From Aeromicrobium sp. A1-2 (GTDB taxonomy: Bacteria; Actinomycetota; Actinomycetes; Propionibacteriales; Nocardioidaceae): a DNA stretch of 64,000 nt. The translations under genes were made by a program, and so were the position numbers. How positions within the stretch are numbered: position 1 is the stretch's first letter; every line of letters starts with the position of its first letter. The notes beneath the pieces were generated by a model, which was not told where the DNA came from, ran no database searches, and saw only the letters and a program-made list of their open reading frames with translations. The stretch is taken from NCBI RefSeq assembly GCF_003443875.1, contig NZ_CP027482.1, forward strand, positions 2,108,001-2,172,000, in the 5' to 3' direction. This document shows positions 48,944 through 60,515 of this stretch, in pieces.

Positions 48944-49165
48944 CTACTTGCTCTCGGTCGTCTTCTTGGCGTAGCGCTTCTCGAAGCGGGCGACGCGGCC
49001 GCCGGTGTCGAGGATCTTCTGCTTGCCGGTGTAGAACGGGTGGCACGCTGCGCACACGTCGGCACGCTGAACGCCGTCGGTGGAGGTGCTGCGAGTCGTG
49101 AACGAGTTGCCGCAGGTGCAGGTGACCTGAGTCTCGACGTACGCGGGGTGAATGCCTTGCTTCAT
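48944..49165 (-). CDS. rpmE: 50S ribosomal protein L31 (zinc-binding form)
   Basis: 73 residues starting [19 protein letters not shown]. Cys16, Cys18, Cys38 and Cys41 (CxC and CxxC) form the zinc site, so this is the C+ paralogue that is replaced under zinc limitation. AGAGGA ribosome site precedes ATG. Confidence 0.97.
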   Translation of the reverse strand: MKQGIHPAYVETQVTCTCGNSFTTRSTSTDGVQRADVCAACHPFYTGKQKILDTGGRVARFEKRYAKKTTESK

Positions 49166-49319
49166 GATGTCCTCTCGGCGGTCGCTGGGTCGTTCCGCGG
49201 GATGCGGCCCGTGAACCAGAACCAAGGATTGATTGTGCCAGTTGGCACTGGTGATAAGGAAATCGGGGCCGGGAAAATTCCCCGTCACCCGATACGGCCG
49301 GTTCCGGTCGGGGCGCGAG

Positions 49320-49802
49320 CTAGGCGGCGAGGAGCTTCTCGATGTCGCCCTTGATCTTCTCCGGCGCGGTGGTCGAGCCGTAGCGCTTGACGACGTTGCC
49401 ATCGGTGTCGATCAGGAACTTGGTGAAGTTCCACTTGATCTTCGACGGGCCGACGCCACCCTTTTCCTGCTTGAGCCACTTGTACAGGGGGTGCGCGTCG
49501 TCGCCGTTGACGTCGATCTCGGAGAACAGCGGGAACGTCACACCGAAGTTCTTCTCGCAGAACGTCGCAGTCTCCTCGTCGCCCTCGGGGTTCTGGTTGC
49601 CGAACTGGTCGCACGGGAAGCCCAGCACGACGAGGCCACGGTCGACGTACTCCTGGTAGACCTGCTCGAGACCCTTGAACTGGGGGGTGAACCCGCACTG
49701 GGTCGCGGTGTTGACGACCAGGAGGACCTTGCCCCGGTAGTCGGCGAGCAGACGATCGGTGCCGTCGATGGCGGTGGCAGAGAAGTCATAGGCAGTTGTC
49801 AT
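49320..49802 (-). CDS. Glutathione peroxidase-family thiol peroxidase
   Basis: 160 residues. Thioredoxin fold with peroxidatic Cys36 ([11 protein letters not shown]), the Gln/Trp/Asn partners ([21 protein letters not shown]) and Cys64. As actinobacteria lack glutathione, the reductant is probably thioredoxin or mycothiol. It is inserted between rho and rpmE, and separated from rho by a strong terminator. Confidence 0.94.
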   Translation of the reverse strand: MTTAYDFSATAIDGTDRLLADYRGKVLLVVNTATQCGFTPQFKGLEQVYQEYVDRGLVVLGFPCDQFGNQNPEGDEETATFCEKNFGVTFPLFSEIDVNGDDAHPLYKWLKQEKGGVGPSKIKWNFTKFLIDTDGNVVKRYGSTTAPEKIKGDIEKLLAA

Positions 49803-49859
49803 GCTGCCCAGCGTAGGGCGACGCCGAAAGGACGGCCCACCCAACTGCACCCGAACATG

Positions 49860-49891
49860 CCACGAGCCCGGGGTCTCCCCCGGGCTCGTGG
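49860..49891. terminator. Strong hairpin terminator after rho
   Basis: CCACGAGCCCGGGG and CCCCGGGCTCGTGG form a perfect 14-pair stem with a TCTC loop, 14 bases beyond the rho stop and before the downstream peroxidase gene. No U-run follows, as often in actinobacteria. Confidence 0.85.
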
Positions 49892-49904
49892 TCAGTGTCG
49901 AGCG

Positions 49905-51905
49905 TCAGCTGCTGCTCTTGGCGCCGTCCTGCGGCAGCGTGGTGTTGATCTGCATCAGGAACTCGGTGTTGCTCGTCGTCTTCTTGAGCTTGTCCAGGAT
50001 GAGCTCAAGACCTTGCTGGCTCTCGAGACCCGAGAGCACGCGACGGAGCTTCCAGACGACGGCGAGCTCGTCCTTGCCCATCAGCAGCTCCTCACGGCGG
50101 GTGCTCGACGCGTCGACGTCGACAGCCGGGAAGATCCGCTTGTCGGCGAGGTCGCGGCGCAGGCGCAGCTCCCAGTTGCCGGTGCCCTTGAACTCCTCGA
50201 AGATGACTTCGTCCATACGCGAGCCGGTCTCGACCAGTGCGGTCGCCAGGATCGTCAGCGAGCCGCCGTCCTCGATGTTGCGCGCGGCACCGAAGAACTT
50301 CTTCGGCGGGTAGAGCGCCGAAGAGTCGACGCCGCCGGACATGATGCGTCCGCTGGCCGGGGCGGCCAGGTTGTACGCGCGTCCGAGGCGCGTGATGCCG
50401 TCGAGCAGCAGCACGACATCGTGCCCGAGCTCGACGAGACGCTTGGCGCGCTCGATCGCGAGCTCGGCAACCATTGTGTGATCCGTCGCCGGACGGTCGA
50501 ACGTCGAGGCGATGACCTCACCCTTGACGGTGCGCTGGAAGTCGGTGACCTCTTCAGGACGCTCGTCGACCAGGACGATCATCAGGTGGCACTCGGGGTT
50601 GTTCTCGGTGATCGCGTTGGCGACCTGCTGCATGATCATGGTCTTGCCGGCCTTGGGCGGTGAAACGATCAGACCACGCTGGCCCTTGCCGATCGGCGCG
50701 ACCAGGTCGACGACGCGACCGGTCAGTCCGCCGGCCTCGCCCTCGAGCCGGAGGCGCTCGGACGGGTAGAGCGGCGTCAACTTGGCGAACTCGACCCGCT
50801 TGAGGCTGTCATCGAGGGTCATGCCGTTGACCGACTCGATCTTGACCATCGGATTGAACTTCTCCTTGCGCTCGCCCTCGCGGGGCTGACGCACCTGGCC
50901 GAGGACAGCATCGCCGCGACGAAGGCCCCACTTGCGAACCATCGACAGCGACACGTAGACGTCGTTCTCGCTGGGGAGGTAGCCCGTTGTCCGAACGAAC
51001 GCGTAGTTGTCCAGGATGTCCAGGATGCCGGCTGCTGGCACCAGGACGTCGTCCTCGGTGTAGGTCGTGTCGACATCCATGCCGCCACGTCCACCGCCGC
51101 CACCCGGGGCGTTGCGGTTGCGTCCACGTCGGTTGCGACGGCGACCCATGCCGCCGTCCTCGTCCTCGTCGACGTTGGCCGCGCCCTGGCCCTGGTTGCG
51201 GTTGCCGCCCTGGTTGCCCTGGTTGCGGTTGGCGTCGTTGTTGTTGTTGCGGTTGCGGTTGCCGCCGCCATCGTTGTTGTTGCGGTTGCGGTTGCCGCCG
51301 TCGTCGTTGGCGTTGCTGCCGCCGTCGTCGCTGCTGCTGGCGTCGTTGTTGCGGTTACGGTTGCCGCCATCGTCGTTCGCATTGTTGTTGCGATTGCGGT
51401 TGCGGTTGCGGCCGTTGCCCTGACCGCGGCTCGACTCATCGTCGGAGGACTCGTCCTCGCGGTTGTCGTTCTTGTTGTCGCTCTTCGCCTCGGCCTTGGG
51501 CTCGCTCTTGGACTCGGCCTTGGGCTCGCTCTTGGACTCGGCCTTCGTCTCGTTCTTGGCCTCGGCGTTCCTGCCGTTGCGCACGCCGCCCTTGGGCTCG
51601 CTCTTGACGGGCGCCTCGTCGACCGAACGCTCGCTCTTGGCGGCAGCGGCGGCGTCACCCTTGCTGGTGTCGACCTTGCTGGGCGCTGCAGCGGCGACCG
51701 CGGCCTTGGTTGAGGTGCCGGCGTCGCCGCGGGCGATCTTGATCGCGTCGATCAGCGCGCCCTTGCGCATCTTCTCTGCGCCGGTGATCCCGAGTCCGCC
51801 GGCGATCTCCTGAAGCTCGGCGAGGACCTTTCCGCCCAGTCCTCCTCCGGTCTTCTTCGGAGCGACGGGCGCGGAGGATTCGGGAGTAGTGGTGGTATCA
51901 GTCAC
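49905..51905 (-). CDS. rho: Transcription termination factor Rho with Asn/Arg-rich insertion
   Basis: 666 residues from GTG 51905 (AAGGA seven bases upstream). The N-terminal Rho-N helix domain (about 22-60) is followed by an Ala/Lys/Glu linker with KSEPKAES repeats (~100-145), then residues ~163-243 built of NRNRNN, DDGG and QGN repeats, a basic [12 protein letters not shown] patch, and the RNA-binding and ATPase domains ([36 protein letters not shown]). The hexameric helicase ends transcripts. The insertion is common in actinobacterial Rho, but here it is remarkably Asn-rich. A ~200-base leader separates it from thrB. Confidence 0.96.
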   Translation of the reverse strand: MTDTTTTPESSAPVAPKKTGGGLGGKVLAELQEIAGGLGITGAEKMRKGALIDAIKIARGDAGTSTKAAVAAAAPSKVDTSKGDAAAAAKSERSVDEAPVKSEPKGGVRNGRNAEAKNETKAESKSEPKAESKSEPKAEAKSDNKNDNREDESSDDESSRGQGNGRNRNRNRNNNANDDGGNRNRNNDASSSDDGGSNANDDGGNRNRNNNDGGGNRNRNNNNDANRNQGNQGGNRNQGQGAANVDEDEDGGMGRRRNRRGRNRNAPGGGGGRGGMDVDTTYTEDDVLVPAAGILDILDNYAFVRTTGYLPSENDVYVSLSMVRKWGLRRGDAVLGQVRQPREGERKEKFNPMVKIESVNGMTLDDSLKRVEFAKLTPLYPSERLRLEGEAGGLTGRVVDLVAPIGKGQRGLIVSPPKAGKTMIMQQVANAITENNPECHLMIVLVDERPEEVTDFQRTVKGEVIASTFDRPATDHTMVAELAIERAKRLVELGHDVVLLLDGITRLGRAYNLAAPASGRIMSGGVDSSALYPPKKFFGAARNIEDGGSLTILATALVETGSRMDEVIFEEFKGTGNWELRLRRDLADKRIFPAVDVDASSTRREELLMGKDELAVVWKLRRVLSGLESQQGLELILDKLKKTTSNTEFLMQINTTLPQDGAKSSS

Positions 51906-52108
51906 GTAGGTTCCTTTGGATGAGGCCACAAGGCCTGGTGTCCGGTGATCCGGATCGCATAAAGGCATGCCCGCATCTGGCGGACGACTTGAATGGCGCT
52001 TCTACTTGCTTGTCACTGTCGGGGAGTATCCACTCGACTCCGACTCATCCACTGTAACACCAACGGGTCGCCCGGCATTCCTGATCAGTTCATGTCGCGC
52101 GGGCGCGC

Positions 52109-52984
52109 TCAGACGCCCCGGACGCCATCCGAATCGACGGAGAGCTCGTGCGTTGTCCAGCCTTCTGGGGCGCGGTCGGCGATGCCCCGGGCGAACGACA
52201 GAACCGTCGGCCCGCCCCCCGAGATGATCGTGGGTATACCGTCGACGCGCAACTGGCGCAGCAGCTTGTAGGACTCGGGCATCGCGTCGGCGCGGTACGA
52301 CTGGTGGATCCGGTCCTCGGTGGCCGAGATGAGCCGCTCCGGCGATCCCGTCAAAGCCACGATGAGCAGGGCCGCGCGGCCGGCGTTGACGGCGGCATCA
52401 CGGTGCGGGACGGTCTCGGGCAGCAGCCCCCTCGCCCGCTCGGTGGAGACGGCCACAGGAGGCACGAAGACCGTGACCTCGACGTCCGAGTCGATCCGCT
52501 CGACCTCGGCCGAGGCGCCGTCGATCCAGGCGATCGTCAGCCCACCGAACATCGCCGCGGCGACATTGTCCGGGTGCCCCTCGAGATCGACCGCCAACTG
52601 GAAGGCTGCACGGTCGTCGAGCCGACCTTCCGCGCCGACGACCAGCGCGCGTGCGAGCGCGATGCCGCCGACGATCGCGGCAGCGGACGAGCCGAGCCCA
52701 CGGCCATGCGGAATCTGGTTGACGCACGTCAGACGCAGCCCCTCCGGGCGTTCCCCGAGCAGGTCGAAGGTCGCATGCATCGCCTCGACGACGAGGTGCT
52801 CGGCGTTCAGCGGGACGCCCTTGGCGCCTTCGCCCGAGACGATGATCTCGAGTCCGTCGGGAATGACCTCGGCGGTCAGCTCATCGTGCAGCGAGAGCGC
52901 CAGACCGAGGGCGTCGAAGCCCGGGCCCAGATTGGCGCTCGAGGCGGGAACGCGTATCGAGACCGGCGTCGTCAGAAAGCTCAC
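52109..52984 (-). CDS. thrB: Homoserine kinase
   Basis: 291 residues; GTG overlaps the thrC stop (GTGA). GHMP kinase phosphorylating homoserine: start motif [22 protein letters not shown] loop [16 protein letters not shown] near 94-109, and GGGPTVLSF near the end. Third gene of the hom-thrC-thrB operon. Confidence 0.97.
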   Translation of the reverse strand: MSFLTTPVSIRVPASSANLGPGFDALGLALSLHDELTAEVIPDGLEIIVSGEGAKGVPLNAEHLVVEAMHATFDLLGERPEGLRLTCVNQIPHGRGLGSSAAAIVGGIALARALVVGAEGRLDDRAAFQLAVDLEGHPDNVAAAMFGGLTIAWIDGASAEVERIDSDVEVTVFVPPVAVSTERARGLLPETVPHRDAAVNAGRAALLIVALTGSPERLISATEDRIHQSYRADAMPESYKLLRQLRVDGIPTIISGGGPTVLSFARGIADRAPEGWTTHELSVDSDGVRGV

Positions 52985-54039
52985 GCGAGTCCGGCGACCT
53001 CGGCCGCCGCGTGCACATCGGCCTCGATCGCCGAGTCGACGATCGAGTCGACACCCGAGAGCGCCGTCTCGGTGTCCTTGAGCCCATGTCCGGTGACGGT
53101 GATGGCGATCGTCGAGCCACGCTGGACGGCACCGGCGGACTTGAGCAGCCCCGCCACACCGGCTGCGGAGGCAGGCTCGACGAACACGCCGTCGCGAGAC
53201 GCCAGCTCGCGCTGGGCGCTCAGGATCTCCTCGTCCGTGACCGCCTCGATGCGGCCGTTCGAGTCATCACGCGCGGAGACGGCGAGCTGCCAGGAGGCAG
53301 GGTTGCCGACCCGGATCGCGGTTGCGAGGGTCTCGGGATGCTCGATCGGGTGACCCAGCACGAGCGGTGCCGACCCCGCGGCCTGGAAGCCCCACATCGA
53401 CGGTGTGCTCTGCGCCAGACCTGCTGCCGCGTACTCCTGATAGCCCAGCCAGTACGCCGAGATGTTGCCGGCATTGCCGACCGGGAGGACGTGCAGATCG
53501 GGTGCCTTGCCCAGCGCGTCGACGATCTCGAACGCGGCAGTCTTCTGACCTTGCAGACGCACCGGGTTGACCGAGTTGACCAGCGCGACGGGGTACTGAT
53601 CGGCCAGGTCGCGGGCAACCTGCAGGCACTGGTCGAAACCACCATTGACCTGGATCACGGTCGCGCCGTGCATCACAGCCTGCGCCATCTTGCCGGCGGC
53701 AATCTTGCCGTGCGGCACCAGCACGATCGGGGTCAGACCCGCACGGGCGGCGTAGGCCGTCATGGAGGCGGAGGTATTGCCGGTGGACGCGCAGACGACA
53801 GCCTTGGCGCCCTCACCGAGCGCCACCGAGATCGCGGCAGTCATGCCGCGGTCCTTGAACGAGCCTGTGGGGTTGTCCCCCTCGACCTTGAGCCACACAT
53901 CGCCTCCCACGATGCCCGACAGCCACGCCGAGTGGACCAGCGGAGTGCCGCCCTCACCGAGGGTGATGACCGGGGTCTCGGGGGTGACCGGGAGCCACTC
54001 GCGGTACTCCTCGATCACGCCTCGCCACAGATGAGCCAT
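52981..54039 (-). CDS. thrC: Threonine synthase
   Basis: 352 residues; its ATG shares a base with the hom stop. PLP enzyme turning phosphohomoserine to threonine. Lys62 in [11 protein letters not shown] binds [20 protein letters not shown] binds the phosphate-side ring; GNAGN near 222 is the phosphate loop. Short bacterial type, as in M. tuberculosis. Confidence 0.97.
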   Translation of the reverse strand: MAHLWRGVIEEYREWLPVTPETPVITLGEGGTPLVHSAWLSGIVGGDVWLKVEGDNPTGSFKDRGMTAAISVALGEGAKAVVCASTGNTSASMTAYAARAGLTPIVLVPHGKIAAGKMAQAVMHGATVIQVNGGFDQCLQVARDLADQYPVALVNSVNPVRLQGQKTAAFEIVDALGKAPDLHVLPVGNAGNISAYWLGYQEYAAAGLAQSTPSMWGFQAAGSAPLVLGHPIEHPETLATAIRVGNPASWQLAVSARDDSNGRIEAVTDEEILSAQRELASRDGVFVEPASAAGVAGLLKSAGAVQRGSTIAITVTGHGLKDTETALSGVDSIVDSAIEADVHAAAEVAGLA

Positions 54040-55358
54040 CAGGATCCTCCTTCTACACGCATCACGGATGTCACGTCACGCACCATGTCGAGCCCGCGGA
54101 GCGACGCGACGGTCGCCGACAGCGCGGCGTCCTCGGCCTCGTGGGTCACGATGACGAGCTGCGCGTCGGAGCCGCTGCCCTCTTGACGCACGGTGCGGAT
54201 CGAGACGTCGAACTGGGCAAAGGCGTTGGCGACCGAGGCAAGCACGCCCGCACGGTCGTCGACGTCGATCGAGACGTGATAGCGGGTGCGGGCCCGACCC
54301 ATGTCGAGCACCTCGAGCTGGGCGTGGGTCGACTCACCGGGTCCGAACACATTGCTGCGGCGGTTGCGGGCGACCGACACCACGTCGCCGAGGACCGCGC
54401 TGGCCGTCGGCGCACCGCCGGCGCCGGGGCCGTAGAACATCAGCTGTCCGGCCGCCTCGCTCTCGACGAAGACTGCGTTGTAGGCGCCGTGGACGCTGGC
54501 CAGCGGGTGCGAGAGCGGGATCATCGCGGGGTGGACGCGCGCGGAGACCGCCGGCCCGTCGGCGGTCTCGTGCCGCTCGCAGATCGCCAGAAGCTTGACG
54601 ACACAACCCATCTCCTCGGCCGATCGCACGTCAGCGGCCGTGACGTCGGTGATGCCCTCACGGTGCACGTCACCGATCGTGACCCGGGTGTGGAAGGCCA
54701 GCCCGGCCAGGATCGCGGCTTTGGACGCGGCGTCGAAGCCCTCGATGTCGGCCGTGGGATCTGCCTCGGCGTAGCCCAGCCGCTGGGCCTCCTCCAGCGC
54801 CTCGGTGAATCCCTGACCGGTCGTGGTCATGGCGTCGAGGATGAAGTTTGTGGTGCCGTTGACGATGCCGAGCACTCGCTCCACACGATCGCCGGCGAGC
54901 GACTCACGCAGCGGCCGGACGATCGGGATCGCACCCGCGACGGCGGCCTCGAAGTAGAGGTCGCGCTCGGCCTTCTGGGCGGCCTCGAACAGCGTCGCGC
55001 CATCTTCGGCGAGCAGCGCCTTGTTGGCCGTGACGACCGAGGCACCGTTCTCCAGCGCCGAGAGGATCAGCTCGCGGGCCGGCTCGATACCGCCGATGAC
55101 CTCGATCACCACGTCGATGTCACCACGAGCGACCAGTCCGGCAGCGTCGGTCGTGAACAGCTCGGACGGTACGTCGAGGTCGCGTTCACGCCCCAACCGA
55201 CGCACGGCGATGCCGACCAGTTCGAGCGGGGCGCCGACGCGCTGCGCCAGCTCATCGGCGTCCCGCGTCAGGAGGCGGGCGACTTCGGTGCCGACGACCC
55301 CGCACCCCAACAGGGCTACGCGGAGCGGACGACCTGGGGACCACGAGGATGCGCTCAC
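54039..55358 (-). CDS. hom: Homoserine dehydrogenase
   Basis: 439 residues from GTG 55358. NAD(P) loop [10 protein letters not shown] near 18, active region [28 protein letters not shown], and a C-terminal ACT domain ([20 protein letters not shown]) for feedback by threonine. Reduces aspartate semialdehyde to homoserine. First gene of the threonine operon. Confidence 0.97.
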   Translation of the reverse strand: MSASSWSPGRPLRVALLGCGVVGTEVARLLTRDADELAQRVGAPLELVGIAVRRLGRERDLDVPSELFTTDAAGLVARGDIDVVIEVIGGIEPARELILSALENGASVVTANKALLAEDGATLFEAAQKAERDLYFEAAVAGAIPIVRPLRESLAGDRVERVLGIVNGTTNFILDAMTTTGQGFTEALEEAQRLGYAEADPTADIEGFDAASKAAILAGLAFHTRVTIGDVHREGITDVTAADVRSAEEMGCVVKLLAICERHETADGPAVSARVHPAMIPLSHPLASVHGAYNAVFVESEAAGQLMFYGPGAGGAPTASAVLGDVVSVARNRRSNVFGPGESTHAQLEVLDMGRARTRYHVSIDVDDRAGVLASVANAFAQFDVSIRTVRQEGSGSDAQLVIVTHEAEDAALSATVASLRGLDMVRDVTSVMRVEGGS

Positions 55359-55529
55359 GCCCCAAGGGTATCCGCGCGGGTCGGGGTCCGAGGACCTCCC
55401 CTGACAGATGAGACGCTCCGCAGCCTGCGGACCGCCCAACCGGCGCGTGACCCGAACCGACCTAGGATCGTTGACTGACCCGAGGATCGACACTTCGTCT
55501 ACTTCCCCCGAATCCCCGAAGGACTCCGC

Positions 55530-56075
55530 GTGCACCTCCCGACCGACCGAGTCAACAGAGTCGCCCTGGCCGCGATGGTGCTCGGCGCCGCCATCATCGT
55601 GGGGACACTGCTGACGATGTGGCTCGGTGGATCGGACGAGTCCTCGGCGCCCGCGGGAACCGGCAGCTCGAGTGCGTTCCGACCGCTCCCGGATGCTCTC
55701 GAGGTCGAGCCGATCGACCCCGACGAGACCGATGGTCTGGCCGGCACCGGACTCGGCGCCAAGATCGGTTCGGACGACCCGTTCGCGACCGAGAGTGGGG
55801 ACAACACGCTGCACAAGGTGGTGCTGACCTTCACCGCCGACGGAGGCATGTACGCCGGGTGGCGCTATCGCGGCAAGAGCGGCTCAGGTGTCAAGGTCGC
55901 CGACAGGAGCCTGGTCCTCACCAAGACTGTGCGGGGAGGCCTGCCGGTCGCCCAGATGGGTGTCCAGGTGCTCGGCACCTCGACCTACGCAACCTGCACG
56001 ATCTCGGTCGACGGCGTCAAGGTGTCGACCCAGACCGCCCGCGGGGTCAATCACGTCGTGGTCTGCGTCGGCTGA
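55530..56075 (+). CDS. Membrane-anchored MmpS-like protein
   Basis: 181 residues, GTG start with GAAGGA six bases upstream. One helix (about 12-32), an exported Ser/Pro/Asp linker, then a ~85-residue beta domain: VVLTFTADGGMYAGWRYRG, LPVAQMGVQV, TCTISVDGVKV and terminal VVVCVG, with two cysteines spaced as in MmpS domains. It is the only plus-strand gene inside the argS-to-atp block, placed between divergent hom and convergent lysA. No MmpL transporter is nearby. Confidence 0.7.
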   Translation: MHLPTDRVNRVALAAMVLGAAIIVGTLLTMWLGGSDESSAPAGTGSSSAFRPLPDALEVEPIDPDETDGLAGTGLGAKIGSDDPFATESGDNTLHKVVLTFTADGGMYAGWRYRGKSGSGVKVADRSLVLTKTVRGGLPVAQMGVQVLGTSTYATCTISVDGVKVSTQTARGVNHVVVCVG

Positions 56076-56130
56076 CTCGGAGCGACCAGCAGGAGTCACG
56101 CGAGCAGCAGGACAGCCACCGGGAGACGGG

Positions 56131-57528
56131 TCAGCCGACGTCGAGCGTGAAGAGATCGTCCTCGGTCTCGCGACGCAGGATGACCCGGGCCTCGCCCTCG
56201 CGCACCGCGATCACTGCGGCGCGGGGCACGTGGTTGTAGTTGCTTGCCAAGGAGCGGCAGTACGCGCCCGTCCCGGGAACCGCCAACAGGTCACCGGCCT
56301 GCACGTCGCCGGGCAGGAACTCGTCCTTGACGACGATGTCTCCGGACTCGCAGTGCTTGCCGACAACCCTGCTCAGCAGCGCCGGGGCGTCGGAGGGTCG
56401 GGATGCCAGAGTGCACGAGTAGTCGGCGCCGTACAGCGCCGGCCGGATGTTGTCGCTCATGCCTCCGTCGACAGAAATGTATCGACGCGACGCCCCGCCG
56501 TCGAGCGACACCGACTTGGTCGTGCCGACCTCGTACAACGTGAACGTCGACGGTCCTGCGATCGCCCGACCCGGCTCGATCGACAGGTGTGGGACCGCGA
56601 TGCCCATCGCGGCGCACTCGTCATCGACAATCTTGAGCATTCCGCGAGCGAGGTCAGCGGCAGACGCGGGATCGTCCTGGGTCGTGTAGGCGATGCCGAA
56701 ACCGCCACCGAGGTCGAACTCGGGCAACACGACGCCGAGCTGCTGCTCGATCTCGGCGTGCAGCCGCAGCACCCGCCGGGCCGCGACCTCAAAGCCGTCG
56801 GTGACGAAGATCTGCGAGCCGATGTGCGAGTGCAGACCCCGGAGCTCGAGACCGGGCTCCGACACGACACGGCGCACCGCGTCGAGCGCGTCGCCGCCGG
56901 TGATCGAGAAGCCGAACTTCTGGTCCTCGTGGGACGTCGAGATGTACTCGTGGGTGTGCGCCTCGACCCCGGCCGTCACACGGATCATGACAGGAGCCGT
57001 GACGCCGAGCTCGGCGGTCAGGTCACGCAGTCGGGTGATCTCCTCCACGGAGTCGATGATGATCCGGCCCACGCCGACCTCGAGGGCGCGGCGCAGCTCG
57101 GCGACGGACTTGTTGTTGCCGTGCAGGCCGATTCGTTCGGGCGGCACCTCGGCCCTGAGCGCGACAGCGAGCTCACCACCCGTGCAGACGTCGAGGTTGA
57201 GTCCCTCCTCGACGATCCAGCGTGCCGTCGCGACGCACAGGAACGCCTTGCCGGCGTAGTAGACGTCGGCGTCCGGGAACGCCTCCTTGAACCCGCGGGC
57301 CCGACGTCGGAAGTCGTCCTCGTCCACGACGTACGTCGGGGTGCCGAACTCGGCCGCGAGATCGGTGACCGACTCCCCCGCCACGGTCAGGACCCCGTCG
57401 ATCTTGGAGACGCCGTCGGACCACAGGTGGGTCACGAGCCGGTTCGGGTCTTCAGGTGTGCGCAGCCAGGCCGGACCGCGGTCGCCCGACTGGCCGTGCA
57501 GGGCGCCCGCCTCGTGGCTCCTCATCAC
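56131..57528 (-). CDS. lysA: Diaminopimelate decarboxylase
   Basis: 465 residues; GTG 57528 overlaps the argS stop and ATG 57525 is a close alternative. PLP barrel decarboxylase making L-lysine: Lys94 in [43 protein letters not shown], and the Cys-containing SGDIVVKD loop region (GKHCESGD). Final lysine step. Confidence 0.97.
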   Translation of the reverse strand: MMRSHEAGALHGQSGDRGPAWLRTPEDPNRLVTHLWSDGVSKIDGVLTVAGESVTDLAAEFGTPTYVVDEDDFRRRARGFKEAFPDADVYYAGKAFLCVATARWIVEEGLNLDVCTGGELAVALRAEVPPERIGLHGNNKSVAELRRALEVGVGRIIIDSVEEITRLRDLTAELGVTAPVMIRVTAGVEAHTHEYISTSHEDQKFGFSITGGDALDAVRRVVSEPGLELRGLHSHIGSQIFVTDGFEVAARRVLRLHAEIEQQLGVVLPEFDLGGGFGIAYTTQDDPASAADLARGMLKIVDDECAAMGIAVPHLSIEPGRAIAGPSTFTLYEVGTTKSVSLDGGASRRYISVDGGMSDNIRPALYGADYSCTLASRPSDAPALLSRVVGKHCESGDIVVKDEFLPGDVQAGDLLAVPGTGAYCRSLASNYNHVPRAAVIAVREGEARVILRRETEDDLFTLDVG

Positions 57529-59189
57529 ATACGCTCCGGAGCGCTCACGCCGAGCAGGTCGAGTCCGTTGGCAATGACCTGCCGGGTCGCGGCGACCAGC
57601 ATGAGCCTGGCCCGGTGCAGGTCGCTGGGTTCCTCGTCGCCCTTCGGCAGGACGTGCGCGACGTCGTAGAACTTGTGGAACGCCGCCGCCGTGTCCTCGA
57701 GGTAGCGCGCGATCCGGTGCGGCTCACGCAGCTCGGCTGCCCGGGCAACGATCCGCGGGTAGTCCGCGAGCGCCCGCAGGAGGGCGCCCTCCTGCTCGAC
57801 GGCCAGCAGCGACGGATCGAAGGTCGACTCGTCGATCACGACGCCGAGGTCGACGGCATTGCGGATGATCGAGGACAGTCGGGCGTGGGCGTACTGGACG
57901 TAGAAGACCGGGTTGTCGCTGGTCTGGCTGGCCCACAGGTCCAGGTCCAGGTCGATCGTCGAGTCGGTCGAGTAGCGCGCCAGCGCGTAGCGCGAGGCGT
58001 CGACGCCGATGGCCTCGACGAGGTCCTCCAACGTGATGACGGTGCCGGCGCGCTTGCTCATCCGCAGCGGTGCACCGTCCCGGACCAGGTTGACCATCTG
58101 GCCGATCAGCAGTTCGAGGTTGACTCCTGGGGTGTCACCGAATGCCGCGCACATCGCGAGCATCCGGGAGACGTAGCCGTGATGGTCGGCGCCCAGCATG
58201 ATGAGGCAGCGGTCGAACCCACGCTCGCGCTTGTCGAGGTAGTACGCCAGGTCACCCGAGATGTAGGCCGGTTGTCCGTCGGATTTGATCACGACACGGT
58301 CCTTGTCGTCGCCGAAGTCAGACGTGCGCAGCCAGGTCGCCTCGTCCTGCTCGTACATCATCCCGAGCTCCCGCAGCCGTGCGATCGCCCGGTCCACGGC
58401 GCCGGAGTTGTGCAGGTCGTTCTCGTGGAAGTACACGTCGAAGTCGACACCGAAGTCGTGCAGGCTCTTCTTGATCTCCGCGAACATCAACTCGACGCCC
58501 TCGGCGCGGAACGTCTCGAGGGACTCGGCGTCGGACAGGTCCAGGACACCCGGGTGCTTGGCGACGACCGTTGCGGCGATGTCGGAGATGTACTGGCCGC
58601 CGTAGCCGTCCTCCGGCGCGTCCTCGCCGCGAGCGTCGGCGAGCAGCGATCGCGCGTAGCGGTCGATCTGCACTCCGTGGTCGTTGAAGTAGTACTCCCG
58701 TGTGACGTCGGCACCGATCGCGGTCAGGATGCGACCGAGCGAGTCCCCCACAGCAGCCCAGCGCACTCCACCGATGTGGATCGGCCCGGTCGGGTTGGCG
58801 CTGACGAACTCGAGGTTGATCCGCTGCCCGGCGTAGAGGTCGCTCGTACCGTACGACGCTCCGGCGGACACGATCTGCGGCGCAAGGGCACCCTGGGCAC
58901 CGGCCTCGACGCGGATGTTGAGGAAGCCGGGACCGGCGATCTCTGCGCTGGCGATGCCGTCGGTCGCGGCGAGCGCGTCGGCGAGCAGCTGAGCGAACTC
59001 ACGCGGGTTCATGCCGGCCTTCTTGGCAAGCTGCAGCGCGATGTTGGTCGCGTAGTCGCCATGCTCCTTGACCTTGGGACGCTCGACCCGCACCTCGGCG
59101 GGCGGACCGTCCGGCAGCGCAATCGTGCCCGCCTCGGTGAGGGACGTCAGTGCGCCGACGATGGCCGCGGAAAGCTGCTCAGGAGTCAC
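57525..59189 (-). CDS. argS: Arginyl-tRNA synthetase
   Basis: 554 residues from GTG 59189. Class I synthetase: [11 protein letters not shown] replaces the HIGH sequence, as is usual in actinobacterial ArgS; RMSKRAGT is the KMSKS-like loop; C-terminal DALR-like helical domain binds the anticodon. A tRNA-Arg gene lies 590 bases away on the other strand. Confidence 0.97.
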   Translation of the reverse strand: MTPEQLSAAIVGALTSLTEAGTIALPDGPPAEVRVERPKVKEHGDYATNIALQLAKKAGMNPREFAQLLADALAATDGIASAEIAGPGFLNIRVEAGAQGALAPQIVSAGASYGTSDLYAGQRINLEFVSANPTGPIHIGGVRWAAVGDSLGRILTAIGADVTREYYFNDHGVQIDRYARSLLADARGEDAPEDGYGGQYISDIAATVVAKHPGVLDLSDAESLETFRAEGVELMFAEIKKSLHDFGVDFDVYFHENDLHNSGAVDRAIARLRELGMMYEQDEATWLRTSDFGDDKDRVVIKSDGQPAYISGDLAYYLDKRERGFDRCLIMLGADHHGYVSRMLAMCAAFGDTPGVNLELLIGQMVNLVRDGAPLRMSKRAGTVITLEDLVEAIGVDASRYALARYSTDSTIDLDLDLWASQTSDNPVFYVQYAHARLSSIIRNAVDLGVVIDESTFDPSLLAVEQEGALLRALADYPRIVARAAELREPHRIARYLEDTAAAFHKFYDVAHVLPKGDEEPSDLHRARLMLVAATRQVIANGLDLLGVSAPERM

Positions 59190-59328
59190 CGCACCAGAGT
59201 ATCGGTCGGCCGCTGGCTCCCCTGCCGTGCGGCTAGCGGACAGCCAGCTCACCAGTTCGAGAGATGCGCAAGACCCGAACCGGCTCCGATCCGTGTGCCT
59301 CGCCGACACGTCCGAAACGACCACCGCT

Positions 59329-59724
59329 TCACGGACTCTCGCGGAGTTCTTCCAAGCGGCGGAGCACATCGCGGACCGACAGGACCAGGAAGTCTGGATC
59401 GAATGGTTTCGTCAGGTAGGCGTCCACCCCGGCAGCCGTCGCCCGCTGGATATCGGCGGGGTGGCCCTGGGTCGTCACCATGACGATCGCGATGTGCCGG
59501 ATCCGCGGGTCCGCGCGGATCGCGGTCACGGTCGAGATCCCGTCGAGTCGGGGCATCATGACGTCGACCGTGATGACGTCGGGGAGCGCCTCGGTGGTGC
59601 GCAGGAAGTTCAGACAGTCGACGCCATCGACCGCCTCGTCGACATCGAATCCGGCGAGCTCCATGTTGGTCCGGATGAGGAATCTGATCGAGGGAGTGTC
59701 GTCGACAACAAGCACTCTGGGCAC
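59329..59724 (-). CDS. Single-domain response regulator (CheY-like)
   Basis: 131 residues from GTG 59724 (TTG 59730 possible); no ribosome site is seen, so the message may be leaderless. Receiver domain only: acidic pair Asp8-Asp9, phospho-acceptor Asp54 (ITVDVMMP), Thr in MVTTQG, Lys106 (LTKPF). No output domain and no kinase nearby, so its partner is unknown. Confidence 0.9.
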   Translation of the reverse strand: MPRVLVVDDTPSIRFLIRTNMELAGFDVDEAVDGVDCLNFLRTTEALPDVITVDVMMPRLDGISTVTAIRADPRIRHIAIVMVTTQGHPADIQRATAAGVDAYLTKPFDPDFLVLSVRDVLRRLEELRESP

Positions 59725-59777
59725 CGTCAACAGCGTAGTCGGTGTGGGGTATGCTCACACCGCAGTTGGCCGTATCG

Positions 59778-59852
59778 GCCCCCGTAGCTCAGGGGATAGA
59801 GCGCCGCCCTCCGGAGGCGGAAGCGGAGGTTCGAATCCTCCCGGGGGCGCCA
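59778..59852 (+). tRNA. tRNA-Arg (anticodon CCG), CCA encoded
   Basis: Cloverleaf can be drawn: acceptor GCCCCCG/CGGGGGC, D arm GCTC/GAGC, anticodon stem CCGCC/GGCGG with loop CTCCGGA (anticodon CCG, reads CGG), T arm GGAGG-TTCGAAT-CCTCC, discriminator G and CCA at 59850-59852. It lies close to argS, encoded on the opposite strand. Confidence 0.97.
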
Positions 59853-60144
59853 CGCAAAAACCGGACCCTGACCCGAGATTATCCCGGCGTCCAGGATTCC
59901 GCCGGACAGGGCATACCGTGCGCCCGACCTTTTGTTGGAGCACCGGTGACAGGGGCGTCAAGTATCCCGCACGGCCATTGAATTGACCTGCGTCGATGTC
60001 TTGGCACCTCACCTTCAGTGATGTTCTTCGATGAAGATGAGCGCGGGATGAACACGCCGAGGAGCGTGACGCGATCGGCTCACGTTCGCCGTGGTGTGTC
60101 GCGTGAGTGAACGAGTCCTTCCCGCAGACCAAAGGAGCTCGACC
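59853..60144 (+). other. Gene-free interval between tRNA-Arg and the arsenate-reductase-like wreck
   Basis: I find no convincing ORF. Base composition is more AT-rich than the flanks, notably 59985-60035. A TTGACC at about 59983 could be a -35. The position directly 3' of a tRNA is where integrative elements insert, but no repeat of the tRNA 3' end or integrase is seen. Confidence 0.5.
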
Positions 60145-60398
60145 ATGACCACTGGAACCCAGCAGCCGTTCGATGCCGAGGCGACGACAGCCGAGTTGAA
60201 CTATGCATTTGACGGGGTGTTCACCCGCACCGAGATCGCTGACGCCGTCGCCGGCGCACGGCGCGCTCGCAGATCGCTGCCACCTTCGCCGTCCACCTCC
60301 CACCGGGTCGCGTTCACGTCCGGTCGGCTGGGTCCAGGCCCGGCGGTGACCTCAACCCCTCGCGGTCTAGGTACTTGCGCAACGAGGCATCACGTTGA
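60145..60398 (+). pseudogene. Broken low-molecular-weight phosphatase/arsenate-reductase-like gene
   Basis: An intact start region (AAAGGAG at 60130-60136) opens a frame encoding a three-helix-bundle domain (AELNYAFDGVFTRTEIADAVAGAR), the N-terminal part of actinobacterial ArsC-like proteins. After 60262 the meaningful frame shifts: RSQIAATFAVHL then GRVHVRSAGSRPGGDLNP, which matches the segment just after the phosphatase loop (NAGRSQ...) to the INP region. The catalytic CxxN part and the rest of the bundle are deleted and the frame stops at 60396-60398, well short of a full enzyme. The frame from 60145 runs on as nonsense to about 60480. Confidence 0.7.
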
Positions 60399-60515
60399 GC
60401 AACTGCCCTGGCTTTCCCGGCTGAAACCTTCTCCTGCACGCCGTCAGCCGATGGGTTGCCAATTCGGCGTGCGGCAGTAGCGTCGACAGCACATTCGTCG
60501 TCGAGAGGGAGCATC

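Noticed and set aside
51067..51420. Plus-strand Leu-rich ORFs across the Rho repeat
   Set aside because: They are the reverse of the Asn-rich coding repeats of rho.
59853..60144. Integrated element at the tRNA-Arg 3' end
   Set aside because: No integrase and no second copy of the tRNA 3' sequence in the window.
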